Of a DNA stretch of 64,000 bases, positions 17,123 to 25,810 are shown piece after piece. The stretch covers positions 434,001-498,000 of the forward strand of contig JACKJH010000003.1 of NCBI GenBank assembly GCA_020638055.1. The letters run 5' to 3'. How positions within the stretch are numbered: the stretch's first letter is position 1; every line of letters starts with the position of its first letter. Source of the DNA: Hyphomicrobiaceae bacterium. Lineage in GTDB: Bacteria > Pseudomonadota > Alphaproteobacteria > Rhizobiales > Hyphomicrobiaceae. The translations under genes were made by a program, and so were the position numbers. The notes beneath the pieces are model-generated. The model was not told the DNA's origin, made no database searches, and saw nothing but the letters and a program-made list of their open reading frames with translations.

Positions 17123-18337
17123 TTACGCAGAGCGGTCTGTGCGGTGAGTGGTCAAAATTGGCATATAGATGGCGGCAAAAATTGCGAATGCAGTAATCCA
17201 CAGACATCCCGACACCATCATGACGAGGGTGTAGTGGGTGGTAAAGATCTCCGGTCCGAGCGAGCGAGTTAACGCAGCGGCTGCAACCAGAAGATACGCA
17301 AATGCGATAGGCCGGGCGACGACCAGGGTGCGTCCGGTGTGACCAAGGGAAGCTCGGGTCATGATGGCAAGCGTCATCACACCGACAGCGCCGATTGCAA
17401 TAACGTGCAGCGCCTGGGTTTCGCCAATACCAACGCCAAATTGGTACGCTGTAAGCATCAAATAGCCAAGCGCCAAGAACAGAAAGCCCAGATGCAGGCT
17501 CCATACGATTGGCTGATCGAGGATCGCGGTGGACTTCCATCCCGCAAGCCGCATTAGGTTTGCCAAACCGGCAACCAGCGCGATCGTACCGGTAATCAAT
17601 GCAGGGGCAAACGGATAAATTATGGGTAAAAGGAGGGCGCTCGCCATCCCCAATCGGTCAAATACCGTTTGCGTGCGAGGCAAGCCGTGCTCAACGCCAT
17701 TTCGCATCAACGCGTTGCGTGTGAATGCAGGCGTCACCCTTCCGCCAAGAACCGCGATCAGGGCGGCGAGCGTCAACAGTCCCATTCGGTTGCCTGCGGC
17801 AGCTCCGTCGTCCCAAAAGCCGATCCACTCCAAATGCACCATGACATTCGCGACAGTCATAACGGCCAGGATGCCAAGGAACATCATGTTCTGTGGTTTT
17901 GGCCGTTTTAAAAGGTTCAGCAGGATTTTGACGCCAAGCACGGGTATGAAAAGCGTATCGATGACCATCACCAGGCTTGCCGGGAACTCGGGGGAGAACG
18001 TTACCGCAACGCGTCCCATCAACCACAAAAGGGCAACGCTGGTAATAAAACGTTCGCGGGCCGGCTCCGTGCCAGTCCAGCTTGGTACAGCGGTGAGGAA
18101 GAATCCGGCCATGACCGCCGCCCCATAGCCAAATATCATCTCATGGGCGTGCCACTGATATGAGACATGCGTTGCTGCAAACAATTCTGGAGTTGCACCG
18201 GTTGCTTGCGTGCCAAGCCAAAGCAGCCAGATGCCGATTGCGAGCATGCCGTAAAGGGGACCGGCAAGGAAGAAATAGCGGAATCCCTCGGTCAGGAATT
18301 TGGGAACCCGAAGCGAATTTTGTGGATTTGAGCCCAT
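17123..18337 (-). CDS. nnrS: NnrS family heme-copper membrane protein
   Basis: A 404-residue protein with about twelve membrane helices. The NnrS signature is near the N-terminus (RYFFLAGPLYGMLAIGIWL, then SYQWHAHEMIFGYGAAVMAGF with the conserved HAHEM). NnrS proteins are induced by NO and help tolerance to nitrosative stress; a haem- and copper-containing form is known from Rhodobacter. It lies between the nor genes and nirX, in the same direction, 15 bases after nirX, so it probably belongs to the nirI-nirX transcript. Confidence 0.92.
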   Translation of the reverse strand: MGSNPQNSLRVPKFLTEGFRYFFLAGPLYGMLAIGIWLLWLGTQATGATPELFAATHVSYQWHAHEMIFGYGAAVMAGFFLTAVPSWTGTEPARERFITSVALLWLMGRVAVTFSPEFPASLVMVIDTLFIPVLGVKILLNLLKRPKPQNMMFLGILAVMTVANVMVHLEWIGFWDDGAAAGNRMGLLTLAALIAVLGGRVTPAFTRNALMRNGVEHGLPRTQTVFDRLGMASALLLPIIYPFAPALITGTIALVAGLANLMRLAGWKSTAILDQPIVWSLHLGFLFLALGYLMLTAYQFGVGIGETQALHVIAIGAVGVMTLAIMTRASLGHTGRTLVVARPIAFAYLLVAAAALTRSLGPEIFTTHYTLVMMVSGCLWITAFAIFAAIYMPILTTHRTDRSA

Positions 18338-18352
18338 CGTCTCATCCGTTGC

Positions 18353-19291
18353 TCACGTGGCGCGCAGCAACCCCAAGTTGCCATAGCGGCGGATACGGCC
18401 TTTGGCATCGGCTCCAACTACGGCGACTTCGGGGAGTGATGCAACAAGGTCAGCAACAACATCGTGATGCAGAACACAAAACCCTGTGGAAAGGGCGTCT
18501 GCCATGCGTGCGGTAGGAGCGAAAACCGAGATCGACAACCAGTGTCTGGGGCTGTCACCAGTTCTTGGATCGATGAGGTGATGGCGGAAACTTCGCGGAT
18601 CGAAAACCAGGGATTTCGGTTCGCTGGTGGCAACCGCGATTTCGGCCACTGATACGGCCACTTTTGCTGATGGAATGCCGACTGCGCGGCGTTGACGTCC
18701 CGCCAGTCGCAATTCCCCCGCATCAATCACCACATCGTTAAAACCATGGGCACCAAGAATGCCCGTTACACGGTCGGCGATGTGTCCCTGTGCGATGCCA
18801 TTCAGCGTCAAAGAAGCGCCCGGAGAGAGTGTCACGGCCTCACTGTTGATCGAGATGCCACCGCCCACCCGCTCCAGAACTTGCGACGAGATCGGTTCAC
18901 CTGCCGCTGCGCTGAGCCAGATTGGCTGCACGGTAGGATCGAACGCGCCGGCGGTTTTCTTCTTCCACTCAAGGCTAGCGTTCAAGACGTCGACCAAATC
19001 ATGAGATGGCGCGGCAAGGCGACCGTCCCGGTTAAGTTGGCGGAGTTGGGATGTTTCGCGGTGTAGCGAGAATATGTTTTCCAGCCTCTCGATCTCGTTT
19101 TCTATTGCAACAAGTGCCGTTCGGGCGGTGGCTTCATCTGCATTGAAAAGCACTACGCGCGCTTCGCCGCCAAGCGCTGCACCACGCCATTGGTACGCTT
19201 GATTGCCGTCTCGTGTTGCGAACATGGCGCCGCCGCCGGCAAGCCCTGCTCCGATAGCCGTGACAATGAAACTCCTGCGCGAAAACTTCAT
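18353..19291 (-). CDS. nirX: NirX, ApbE-type flavin transferase
   Basis: A 312-residue periplasmic protein of the ApbE (FAD:protein FMN transferase) family with a twin-arginine signal (SRRSFIVTAIGAGLAGGG). ApbE proteins attach FMN covalently to a Thr of FMN-binding domains such as that of NosR/NirI. The conserved blocks FSLHRETSQLRQLNRDG, LTLNGIAQGHIADRV and HHLIDPRTGDSP are present. It follows nirI by 14 bases and lies opposite nirS, the arrangement known for nirXIS in Paracoccus. I chose nirX over nosX because no nosZ or nosDFY is nearby. Confidence 0.88.
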   Translation of the reverse strand: MKFSRRSFIVTAIGAGLAGGGAMFATRDGNQAYQWRGAALGGEARVVLFNADEATARTALVAIENEIERLENIFSLHRETSQLRQLNRDGRLAAPSHDLVDVLNASLEWKKKTAGAFDPTVQPIWLSAAAGEPISSQVLERVGGGISINSEAVTLSPGASLTLNGIAQGHIADRVTGILGAHGFNDVVIDAGELRLAGRQRRAVGIPSAKVAVSVAEIAVATSEPKSLVFDPRSFRHHLIDPRTGDSPRHWLSISVFAPTARMADALSTGFCVLHHDVVADLVASLPEVAVVGADAKGRIRRYGNLGLLRAT

Positions 19292-19305
19292 TTGGCGACT
19301 TCCTT

Positions 19306-21480
19306 TCAGCCCTTTGCGGGAGCGGGTGAGGGGGCAGAATCACCTCTGCGCGCGGCTCTACGTTTGAGGGCAATACATTGCGCTTCATCGTTCATGATGA
19401 CCTGACACTTCAGGCATAAAATGCACTCGTTGGGGTTGATGCGGCCCAGCGTATCAATGGCACCAACAGTGCACTGCGTTTCGCAAAACCGGCATTCGCG
19501 GCCACATTGCGGCCGGCGATGCAGCCAGTCGAAGAGCTTGATTTTTGCAGGGATGGCCAACGCAGCACCGAGCGGACACAAATAACGGCAGTAGAACCGC
19601 TCGATGAACAGGCCGGCGCCGAGAAGGAGGAGCACATATAGAATGAACGGCCATTCGCGCCCGAAGTGCATGGTGATTGCGGTCTTGAAAGGCTCTATTT
19701 CCGCAGCGACCAACGCCATTTCCATCGAGTAGAACGAAACCGCAAGAAGGCCGACAAAGGCTGTGTATTTCAGCGCCCAAAGTCTCTCCTGCAACCAGAA
19801 TGGAACCTCGATCTGTTTGATTCCAAGCCGCTTTCCAATTTCGTTTAGAATTTCCTGCAAGGCCCCAAAAGGGCAAAGCCAGCCGCAGTAGACGCCGCGC
19901 CCCCAAAACAAAAGCCCTAGCGCAACGAAACTCCAAAGCATGAAAATTACGGGTTCAAGCAGGAATGTCTGCCAATGGAAGCCATTAAGCAGTGAGTGCA
20001 TGAAGGCAATCACCTGCACCACGGACAATTGTCCCTTCGCGAGCCAGCCCAGTAAGACCAACGATACAGTGAGAAAGGTCATGCGGCCGATGCGCCACAA
20101 CTGAGGCCGCGCAACAAAGTATTCCTGGACAAAGAATGCGCCCGCCACCCACACAGTCAACAACGCGACGAATGCAATTGTCACTGGCTTGCGTTGCCAC
20201 GCAGAGACCCACAGCGGCGTTGGTTCTTCTAATTGGGCAGCGGGTGCGGCAGGCTCTAGAATGTATTGCTTCGGCAAGGTGTAAGGAATAGGCAACCGCA
20301 AAGATGCCGTGGTGCCGTCGGTGCGTTCACGCTCCGCTGTAATTTCAACCCGAAAGGGCTCGGATGGCTCAAATCCGGCATCTGAAGGAATGCGAAAGAC
20401 GCTCATCTCGCGAAACCCTGGCGCGTCTTTAAGCGCGAGCCGGTCAATTCGTAGGAAATCGTCTGTCTTTAGTTTAATAGTTTTGTCGGCCTGTATCACC
20501 TCGATGCGATCGAACACGCCACTTCGGCGGTAACTCGTGCCACGATGCGAGTTCACCCCATTGGATGCGACAAAGATTGATGCCGCCCCCAGGCCACGCG
20601 AACCAACGGCGCGAGTGAAAACCTGTTGTCCCAGCAGATTACGTCCGATAGTCGGTGGATCAATCAGGCCGACCCAGGCGTCAATAAACGGTGCGTCACT
20701 TGGCTCCAGAGGTATAGCGATTTTGCCTAGACGCTCCGCCGCCTCAGCCATGCTTAGCCTAGCGTTCTTTAGTGAGCCTTCTTCAACCATTTGCGACCAT
20801 GTGCGAGGCGAAAAAGCAACCCGCTCAATATCTTTGGCCTTCGTTGCGATCACGCCGCGCCCAATTGCGATTGTGCGCGCTGTCCTGAGAATGCCGTCGC
20901 GAATGACGCCGGTTGAAACGGTGGCACCGGTAATGATCGGGGGTAGCTTGCCGCTGTCGGCAAACGCTTCGATCTGGGGCGAGGTTAAATCGTATCCGGT
21001 AAAGCCCTCAATGTAGTTAGCGATATCTTTTGTCGAAATGCCAAGGGTGAGGACGGGTTCGTTGTGGCGCATTAAGATCGCACCACTTATGCGAGCATCC
21101 GGAGTTACACCGATCAGGATGTCGATTGGGCGGCCGGAGTATCCGGTTGAACCTGAAATTTCCCATGTCGATGCGATGTAGCCGATCAGACCATTGGCGG
21201 TTGAGACCTTCCAGGCGGGTGGGGATCGGTTGGAGCGCTCTAGGATAAAGTCGCGGGGCGCCTTGGGAAAAATACGGGCGGCAAGCTCTCGATCAGGAAC
21301 ACTTGGCGCAATGGCATCAGCCCCCAACGAAATGCCGCTGTGCGAACTGCCCTGGGCTGCGCAATCAACCAAAGGCGTCAAAACCAGGAGTAAGAGCAAA
21401 ACCACATAACTCAACCATAAGGTTGTGCGGTGTTTCAACGCCGAATCCCCCGTCGACGCTGATGAACCTACCTCGGACAT
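19306..21480 (-). CDS. nirI: NirI, NosR-type membrane flavo/iron-sulfur protein
   Basis: A 724-residue membrane protein of the NosR/NirI family, with a periplasmic FMN-binding domain (about residues 90-190, including ITGATVSTGVIRDGILR, whose SGAT-like Thr is the expected flavin site). Several membrane helices follow, then two CxxxCP motifs (CGWLCPFGALQE and CRYLCPLGAALAI), and a C-terminal region with two 4Fe-4S cluster motifs (CRFCETQCTVGAI, CILCLKC). NirI is required for nirS expression or activity in Paracoccus; it probably supplies electrons. It is divergent from nirS across 130 bases that hold a Crp/Fnr-type box. Confidence 0.9.
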   Translation of the reverse strand: MSEVGSSASTGDSALKHRTTLWLSYVVLLLLLVLTPLVDCAAQGSSHSGISLGADAIAPSVPDRELAARIFPKAPRDFILERSNRSPPAWKVSTANGLIGYIASTWEISGSTGYSGRPIDILIGVTPDARISGAILMRHNEPVLTLGISTKDIANYIEGFTGYDLTSPQIEAFADSGKLPPIITGATVSTGVIRDGILRTARTIAIGRGVIATKAKDIERVAFSPRTWSQMVEEGSLKNARLSMAEAAERLGKIAIPLEPSDAPFIDAWVGLIDPPTIGRNLLGQQVFTRAVGSRGLGAASIFVASNGVNSHRGTSYRRSGVFDRIEVIQADKTIKLKTDDFLRIDRLALKDAPGFREMSVFRIPSDAGFEPSEPFRVEITAERERTDGTTASLRLPIPYTLPKQYILEPAAPAAQLEEPTPLWVSAWQRKPVTIAFVALLTVWVAGAFFVQEYFVARPQLWRIGRMTFLTVSLVLLGWLAKGQLSVVQVIAFMHSLLNGFHWQTFLLEPVIFMLWSFVALGLLFWGRGVYCGWLCPFGALQEILNEIGKRLGIKQIEVPFWLQERLWALKYTAFVGLLAVSFYSMEMALVAAEIEPFKTAITMHFGREWPFILYVLLLLGAGLFIERFYCRYLCPLGAALAIPAKIKLFDWLHRRPQCGRECRFCETQCTVGAIDTLGRINPNECILCLKCQVIMNDEAQCIALKRRAARRGDSAPSPAPAKG

Positions 21481-21534
21481 GATGAGCCTCGCTGATGACG
21501 AGCGGTAGAGTGATGGCAGTAATCGTCAGCCACC

Positions 21535-21548
21535 TTCACCAAAGTCAA
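21535..21548. promoter_or_regulatory. Crp/Fnr (DNR/NnrR)-type box between nirI and nirS
   Basis: TTCAC-CAAA-GTCAA differs by one base from the symmetrical TTGAC-N4-GTCAA. It is 63 bases upstream of nirS and 54 upstream of nirI, so it could serve either or both divergent promoters. Confidence 0.55.
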
Positions 21549-21610
21549 GGAGCCGGTTTGCACCTTGTACCAGTGTGGGCTTGGCAGTTTCAGTTCGGAG
21601 GAATGGGATT

Positions 21611-23371
21611 ATGTTCAACGGTTCGCGAAGCGAATATAAGAAGTGGATAGTATTCGGCAGCGTTGCGCTGCCACTTTTGTTCCCGCTCACACCTGCTGTT
21701 GCGCAGGATAAGATCAAAGAACACGACACGTCTCCTGGCGCAATGTATGTGCCTGAGATGAATACCCTGTCTCAAATGAAGTTGGAGATTCCAGGTCGCA
21801 GGCCGGGTGACCCCGTCATTTCGGCTGAAGAGTTTGAAACTGCGAAAAAGATCTACTTTGAACGCTGTGCGGGCTGTCACGGTGTGTTGCGCAAGGGTGC
21901 AACAGGTAAAGCGTTAACCACTGACATAACGCGAAAAAATGGCTACGAGTATTTGCGCGATTTTATCACCTACGGATCGCCCGCAGGCATGCCCAACTGG
22001 GGCTCTTCTGGTGAATTGACCAAAGAGCAGATCGATATGATGGCGCGGTATCTGCTTATCGAGCCACCCACGCCTCCCGAGTATGGCATGAAGGAGATGA
22101 AGGAGAGCTGGAAACTCGTTGTGCCCGTCGACAAGCGACCGACGGAACAGCAAAACGATTTGAAGCTCGATAACCTGTTCTCTGTAACATTGCGCGATTC
22201 AGGCGAGGTTGCCCTGATTGACGGTGGCACCAAGAAGATCATAACGATCCTTAAAACCGGATATGCGGTTCATATTTCTCGCATGTCGGCATCAGGCCGC
22301 TATCTGTTCGTGATTGGCCGCGATGCGAAGGTCAGCATGATCGACCTTTGGATGAAGGAGCCGGCGACGGTTGCGGAAATCAAGGTGGGAACCGAGGCGC
22401 GCTCCATCGAAACGTCGAAGTACAAGGGCTTCGAAGACAAGTATGCAATCGCTGGTTCATACTGGCCACCGCAGTACGTCATCATGGATGGCAATACACT
22501 TGAGCCGCTCAAGATCAAGTCCACGCGTGGCATGATCTATGACACGCAAGAGTTCCATCCGGAACCACGCGTCGCCGCCATCGTTGCTTCGCACTTCAAG
22601 CCTGAGTTTATCGTCAACGTAAAGGAGACCGGAAAGATCCTGGTTGTGGATTATTCCGACATCAAGAACCTGAAGACTGTTGAGATCGAAGCCGAGCGTT
22701 TCCTGCACGATGGTGGATTCGATTCAACCAAACGCTATTTCCTTGTGGCAGCCAACGCCCGCAATAAGGTCGCTGTGATCGACACCAAGGAAGACAAGCT
22801 GGTTGCGCTTATTGAAACAGGTGGAAAGACGCCGCATCCAGGTCGCGGTGCCAATATCACGCATCCAAAATTCGGTCCTGTCTGGGTGACGTCGCACTTG
22901 GGTGATGAGACGGTTTCTCTCATAGGTACAGATCCTGAGGGGCATCCCGACAGCGCTTGGAAGGTTGTGCAGAAGCTTGAAGGCCTCGGTGGCGGATCGT
23001 TGTTCGTCAAATCGCATCCCAAGTCCGAACACCTTTATGTCGATGCGCCGCTCAATCCTGAGGCTGAGATTTCGGCAACTGTGGCTGTGTTCAAGGTCAG
23101 CGACCTCACACAAGAGGAGCCCAAGTACACCGAGCTTCCAATCGGGCAGTGGGCTGCCATCCCCGAGGGCCAGCCGCGTGTGGTCCAGGGCGAATTCAAC
23201 CAGGCCGGCGATGAAATCTGGTTCTCCGTTTGGAATTCAAAGGACAAGGTTTCGGCCATCGTGGTTGTTGATGACAAGACGCTGAAGCTCAAGACCGTAA
23301 TCAAGGATCCAAAGCTGATTACGCCGACGGGCAAGTTCAACGTCTTCAACACACGCAACGACGTCTACTAA
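21611..23371 (+). CDS. nirS: Cytochrome cd1 nitrite reductase NirS
   Basis: NirS reduces nitrite to NO in the periplasm. The 586-residue product has a signal peptide ending near AVAQ, a cytochrome c domain with heme motif CAGCH at residues 86-90, and an eight-bladed propeller that binds heme d1. The heme d1 region shows GYAVHISRMSASGRYLFV, with the likely proximal His. HPEPRVAAIVASHF and FLHDGGFD carry the two active-site His residues expected in the family. The ATG at 21611 follows GGAGGAATG. Length and layout match functional cd1 enzymes. It starts the heme d1 operon on the plus strand. Confidence 0.98.
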   Translation: MFNGSRSEYKKWIVFGSVALPLLFPLTPAVAQDKIKEHDTSPGAMYVPEMNTLSQMKLEIPGRRPGDPVISAEEFETAKKIYFERCAGCHGVLRKGATGKALTTDITRKNGYEYLRDFITYGSPAGMPNWGSSGELTKEQIDMMARYLLIEPPTPPEYGMKEMKESWKLVVPVDKRPTEQQNDLKLDNLFSVTLRDSGEVALIDGGTKKIITILKTGYAVHISRMSASGRYLFVIGRDAKVSMIDLWMKEPATVAEIKVGTEARSIETSKYKGFEDKYAIAGSYWPPQYVIMDGNTLEPLKIKSTRGMIYDTQEFHPEPRVAAIVASHFKPEFIVNVKETGKILVVDYSDIKNLKTVEIEAERFLHDGGFDSTKRYFLVAANARNKVAVIDTKEDKLVALIETGGKTPHPGRGANITHPKFGPVWVTSHLGDETVSLIGTDPEGHPDSAWKVVQKLEGLGGGSLFVKSHPKSEHLYVDAPLNPEAEISATVAVFKVSDLTQEEPKYTELPIGQWAAIPEGQPRVVQGEFNQAGDEIWFSVWNSKDKVSAIVVVDDKTLKLKTVIKDPKLITPTGKFNVFNTRNDVY

Positions 23372-23378
23372 CGAATGC

Positions 23379-23412
23379 TTGAAGGGCGGCGTATCAAAAA
23401 GCCGCCCTTCAA
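23379..23412 (+). promoter_or_regulatory. Strong hairpin between nirS and nirE
   Basis: A perfect 12-bp stem (TTGAAGGGCGGC with GCCGCCCTTCAA) with a ten-base loop starts eight bases after the nirS stop. There is no T-run after it. It may protect the abundant nirS message or reduce read-through into the heme d1 genes, rather than being a full terminator. Confidence 0.65.
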
Positions 23413-23483
23413 CGTTCCGCAGACAAATGCGCGCGTGCAAAAGCCCAATTTCAATACGGCGTTGAGCAATCAGGGTTGCAGCG

Positions 23484-24299
23484 ATGGTTATGCCTGGACG
23501 AGTGTACTTGGTCGGAGCAGGGCCTGGGGATCCCGAGTTGCTCACGTTGCGCGCCGCACGTCTGATTTCGCAAGCCCAAAGCCTCGTGTACGACAGGCTT
23601 GTTTCAGACGAAATCCTCTCATTTGCCAACCCCGATGCACGCTTAATTCCGGTCGGCAAGAAGCCGCAGCATCATCCTGTTCCGCAAGATGAGATAAATA
23701 GTATCTTGGTTGCCGAGGCGCGTAAGGGACGCAGGGTCGTGCGTCTCAAGGGCGGCGATCCATATATCTTTGGCAGGGGGTTTGAGGAGTTGATAGCTCT
23801 TTCAGCCGCAGGCATACGCTGCGACGTGGTGCCAGGAATTACCGCGGCACAAGGCTGCGCGGCAAGTGCGGGCGTTCCCCTGACACATCGCGGACTGGCA
23901 ACAAGTGTTCGCTACATAACAGGTCACTGCCGCGATGATTTACCGCTCGCATTTGACTGGCAGGGCCTTTCCAACAAGCAAACCACGCTCGTCGTCTACA
24001 TGGGCGCATCAAGTATCGGCGAGGTGGCTAGCAAGTTGATTGCAAACGGCTTGTGCCAGACAACGCCCGCTCTAGCAATCGCAGGTGGCACGACCGCCAA
24101 TGAACAGCGGTTCGTCACGCATCTAGGCGGAATTCGCGAGGCGGTTGTTGCCATGAACTTTCACGGGCCGGTTCTCTTTATTATCGGCGATGTCGTATCG
24201 CTTTACGCTGGTGGCGATGAAAATCGTGAATATGTCGCCGCGATCGGGGCAAAAGCACCGCCAGTCGGATCTGTGCTGGAGATGCTGGCCGATGCATAG
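23484..24299 (+). CDS. nirE: NirE, uroporphyrinogen-III C-methyltransferase
   Basis: A SAM-dependent methylase that converts uroporphyrinogen III to precorrin-2, the first dedicated step towards siroheme and heme d1. The 271-residue product is a single-domain SUMT. It has the glycine-rich VYLVGAGPGDPELLTLRA near the N-terminus, then VYDRLVS, RLKGGDPYIFGRG and GVPLTHRG. It lacks the dehydrogenase/ferrochelatase part of CysG. The gene overlaps nirC by eight bases. Confidence 0.95.
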   Translation: MVMPGRVYLVGAGPGDPELLTLRAARLISQAQSLVYDRLVSDEILSFANPDARLIPVGKKPQHHPVPQDEINSILVAEARKGRRVVRLKGGDPYIFGRGFEELIALSAAGIRCDVVPGITAAQGCAASAGVPLTHRGLATSVRYITGHCRDDLPLAFDWQGLSNKQTTLVVYMGASSIGEVASKLIANGLCQTTPALAIAGGTTANEQRFVTHLGGIREAVVAMNFHGPVLFIIGDVVSLYAGGDENREYVAAIGAKAPPVGSVLEMLADA

Positions 24300-24618
24300 G
24301 GCGCCGCTATTTCTAACGGCAATGCTTGCAGCGATGCCTGTATCGACGGCTTTGGCAGATGAGGTATCGCAACAGCGTGCGGCCGAGCTTCGACATCTCG
24401 TCTTGCAAGACTGCGGGTCGTGCCACGGAATGACTTTGAAGGGCGGATTGGGCCCTGACATACGCCCACAGCAACTTTCCGGTCGTGATCGCAAGACGAT
24501 TGCAACTATCATTCTCGATGGCGTGCCTGGAAAACCAATGCCGCCGTGGCGCGGATTGCTCAGCGATGCGGACGCTCTTTGGATTGCGCAGTATCTTCTC
24601 GAGGGCTCTAGGCAATGA
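24292..24618 (+). CDS. nirC: NirC, periplasmic cytochrome c
   Basis: A small monoheme c-type cytochrome that can donate electrons to NirS and may assist heme d1 maturation. The 108-residue product has a signal peptide (about 22 residues, ending ALA) and the heme motif CGSCH at residues 41-45, with Met ligand candidates in GKPMPPWRG. The ATG at 24292 lies inside the end of nirE, and its stop overlaps the nirF start by four bases, indicating coupled translation. Confidence 0.92.
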   Translation: MHRAPLFLTAMLAAMPVSTALADEVSQQRAAELRHLVLQDCGSCHGMTLKGGLGPDIRPQQLSGRDRKTIATIILDGVPGKPMPPWRGLLSDADALWIAQYLLEGSRQ

Positions 24619-25808
24619 AGCGTCTGATCAGGCAGTTTGGGGCATGGCTCGTTCTCATGGCGATTGCGAGCATCGCTCATGCGGCGCCCAGCGAACCGAC
24701 GAGTGTCCGTGGCACCGGTGACCTTGGGATTGTCATTGAGCGCGCGACGGGATCTCTCCTCATCATCGATTCAACGAAGCGTGTGGCCGTCAAACGCATC
24801 GAGGGTCTCGGCGACTTGTCTCATGCGTCCGCGGTTTTTTCGCGCGATGAGCGCTACGCCTATGTGTTCGGCCGTGACGGAGGTCTGACCAAGGTTGATC
24901 TTCTCACCGGATCTATCGCGCACCGCGTCATGCAAGCAGGTAATTCCATCGGTGGTGCGATTTCTGATGATGGTACTCTTGTGGCGGTTTCCAATTATGA
25001 ACCCGGTGGCGTGCGTGTGTTTGACGCTGATACTTTGGCGCTAGTGGCTGACATTCCAGCGAAGTGGTCAGGCGGTACCTCCAAGACGATCGGCCTCGTC
25101 GACGCGCCAGGCCGACGCTTCGTTTTCTCCCTATGGGATGCCGGTGAGACCTGGATTGCTGACTTTTCCAAGGGTAGCAAGCCGCAAATTACCAAGTTTG
25201 CAGAGATCGGCAGCAATCCATATGACGCGCTGATTACGCCAGATGGCAGAACCTACATAGCCGGGCTCTACGGTGAAGACGGCTTGACTGCGATTGACCT
25301 GTGGCAGGCCTCGCCAGCGCCGCGAAAGATCCTTCAAGGGTACGGGCGTGGCGAGGAAAAGTTACCGGTTTATAAGATGCCACACCTGGAAGGTTGGGCG
25401 CTTGCGGGAGACAGGTTCGTACTGCCGGAGGTTGGTCATCACGAAGTGCTGTGGGTTGATAGCCGCAGTTTCAAGGAAGTCGCGCGTACGCCAGTCCATG
25501 GGCAACCGGTATTTGCAATCGCCAGACCCGACGGCCGTTATGTCTGGGTGAATTTCGCGCATCCGCTCAACGATACGATACAGGTCCTCGACACCCTCAC
25601 GGGCAAGGTCGTGCGTGAGTGGAAGCCGGGCCCTGGAGTGCTGCACATGGAATTCACGCCGCGCGGAAACGAAGTTTGGGTGTCAGTCCGAGACAGTAAC
25701 GTCGTGCAGGTTTACGACGCACATACCTACGAGAAGAAAGCGGAAATAAACGCGAAAAGTCCGAGCGGAATTTTCCTTACCGCGCGTGCGCACAAAACGG
25801 GGCTCTAG
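24615..25808 (+). CDS. nirF: NirF, heme d1 biosynthesis propeller protein
   Basis: NirF acts late in heme d1 synthesis in the periplasm and is related to the d1 domain of NirS. The 397-residue product has a signal peptide ending near HAA and no heme c motif. Its propeller repeats include RDERYAYVFGRDGGLTKVDL and VLHMEFTPRGNEVWVSVRDSN. The His in KMPHLEGWAL is in a position typical of the family. It overlaps nirC by four bases and precedes nirDL by two. Confidence 0.93.
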   Translation: MKRLIRQFGAWLVLMAIASIAHAAPSEPTSVRGTGDLGIVIERATGSLLIIDSTKRVAVKRIEGLGDLSHASAVFSRDERYAYVFGRDGGLTKVDLLTGSIAHRVMQAGNSIGGAISDDGTLVAVSNYEPGGVRVFDADTLALVADIPAKWSGGTSKTIGLVDAPGRRFVFSLWDAGETWIADFSKGSKPQITKFAEIGSNPYDALITPDGRTYIAGLYGEDGLTAIDLWQASPAPRKILQGYGRGEEKLPVYKMPHLEGWALAGDRFVLPEVGHHEVLWVDSRSFKEVARTPVHGQPVFAIARPDGRYVWVNFAHPLNDTIQVLDTLTGKVVREWKPGPGVLHMEFTPRGNEVWVSVRDSNVVQVYDAHTYEKKAEINAKSPSGIFLTARAHKTGL

Positions 25809-25810
25809 TC

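Noticed and set aside
18353..21480. nosR-nosX pair for nitrous oxide reduction
   Set aside because: No nosZ, nosDFY or nosL is nearby, and the pair is divergent from nirS as in nirXIS of Paracoccus, so nirI-nirX fits better.
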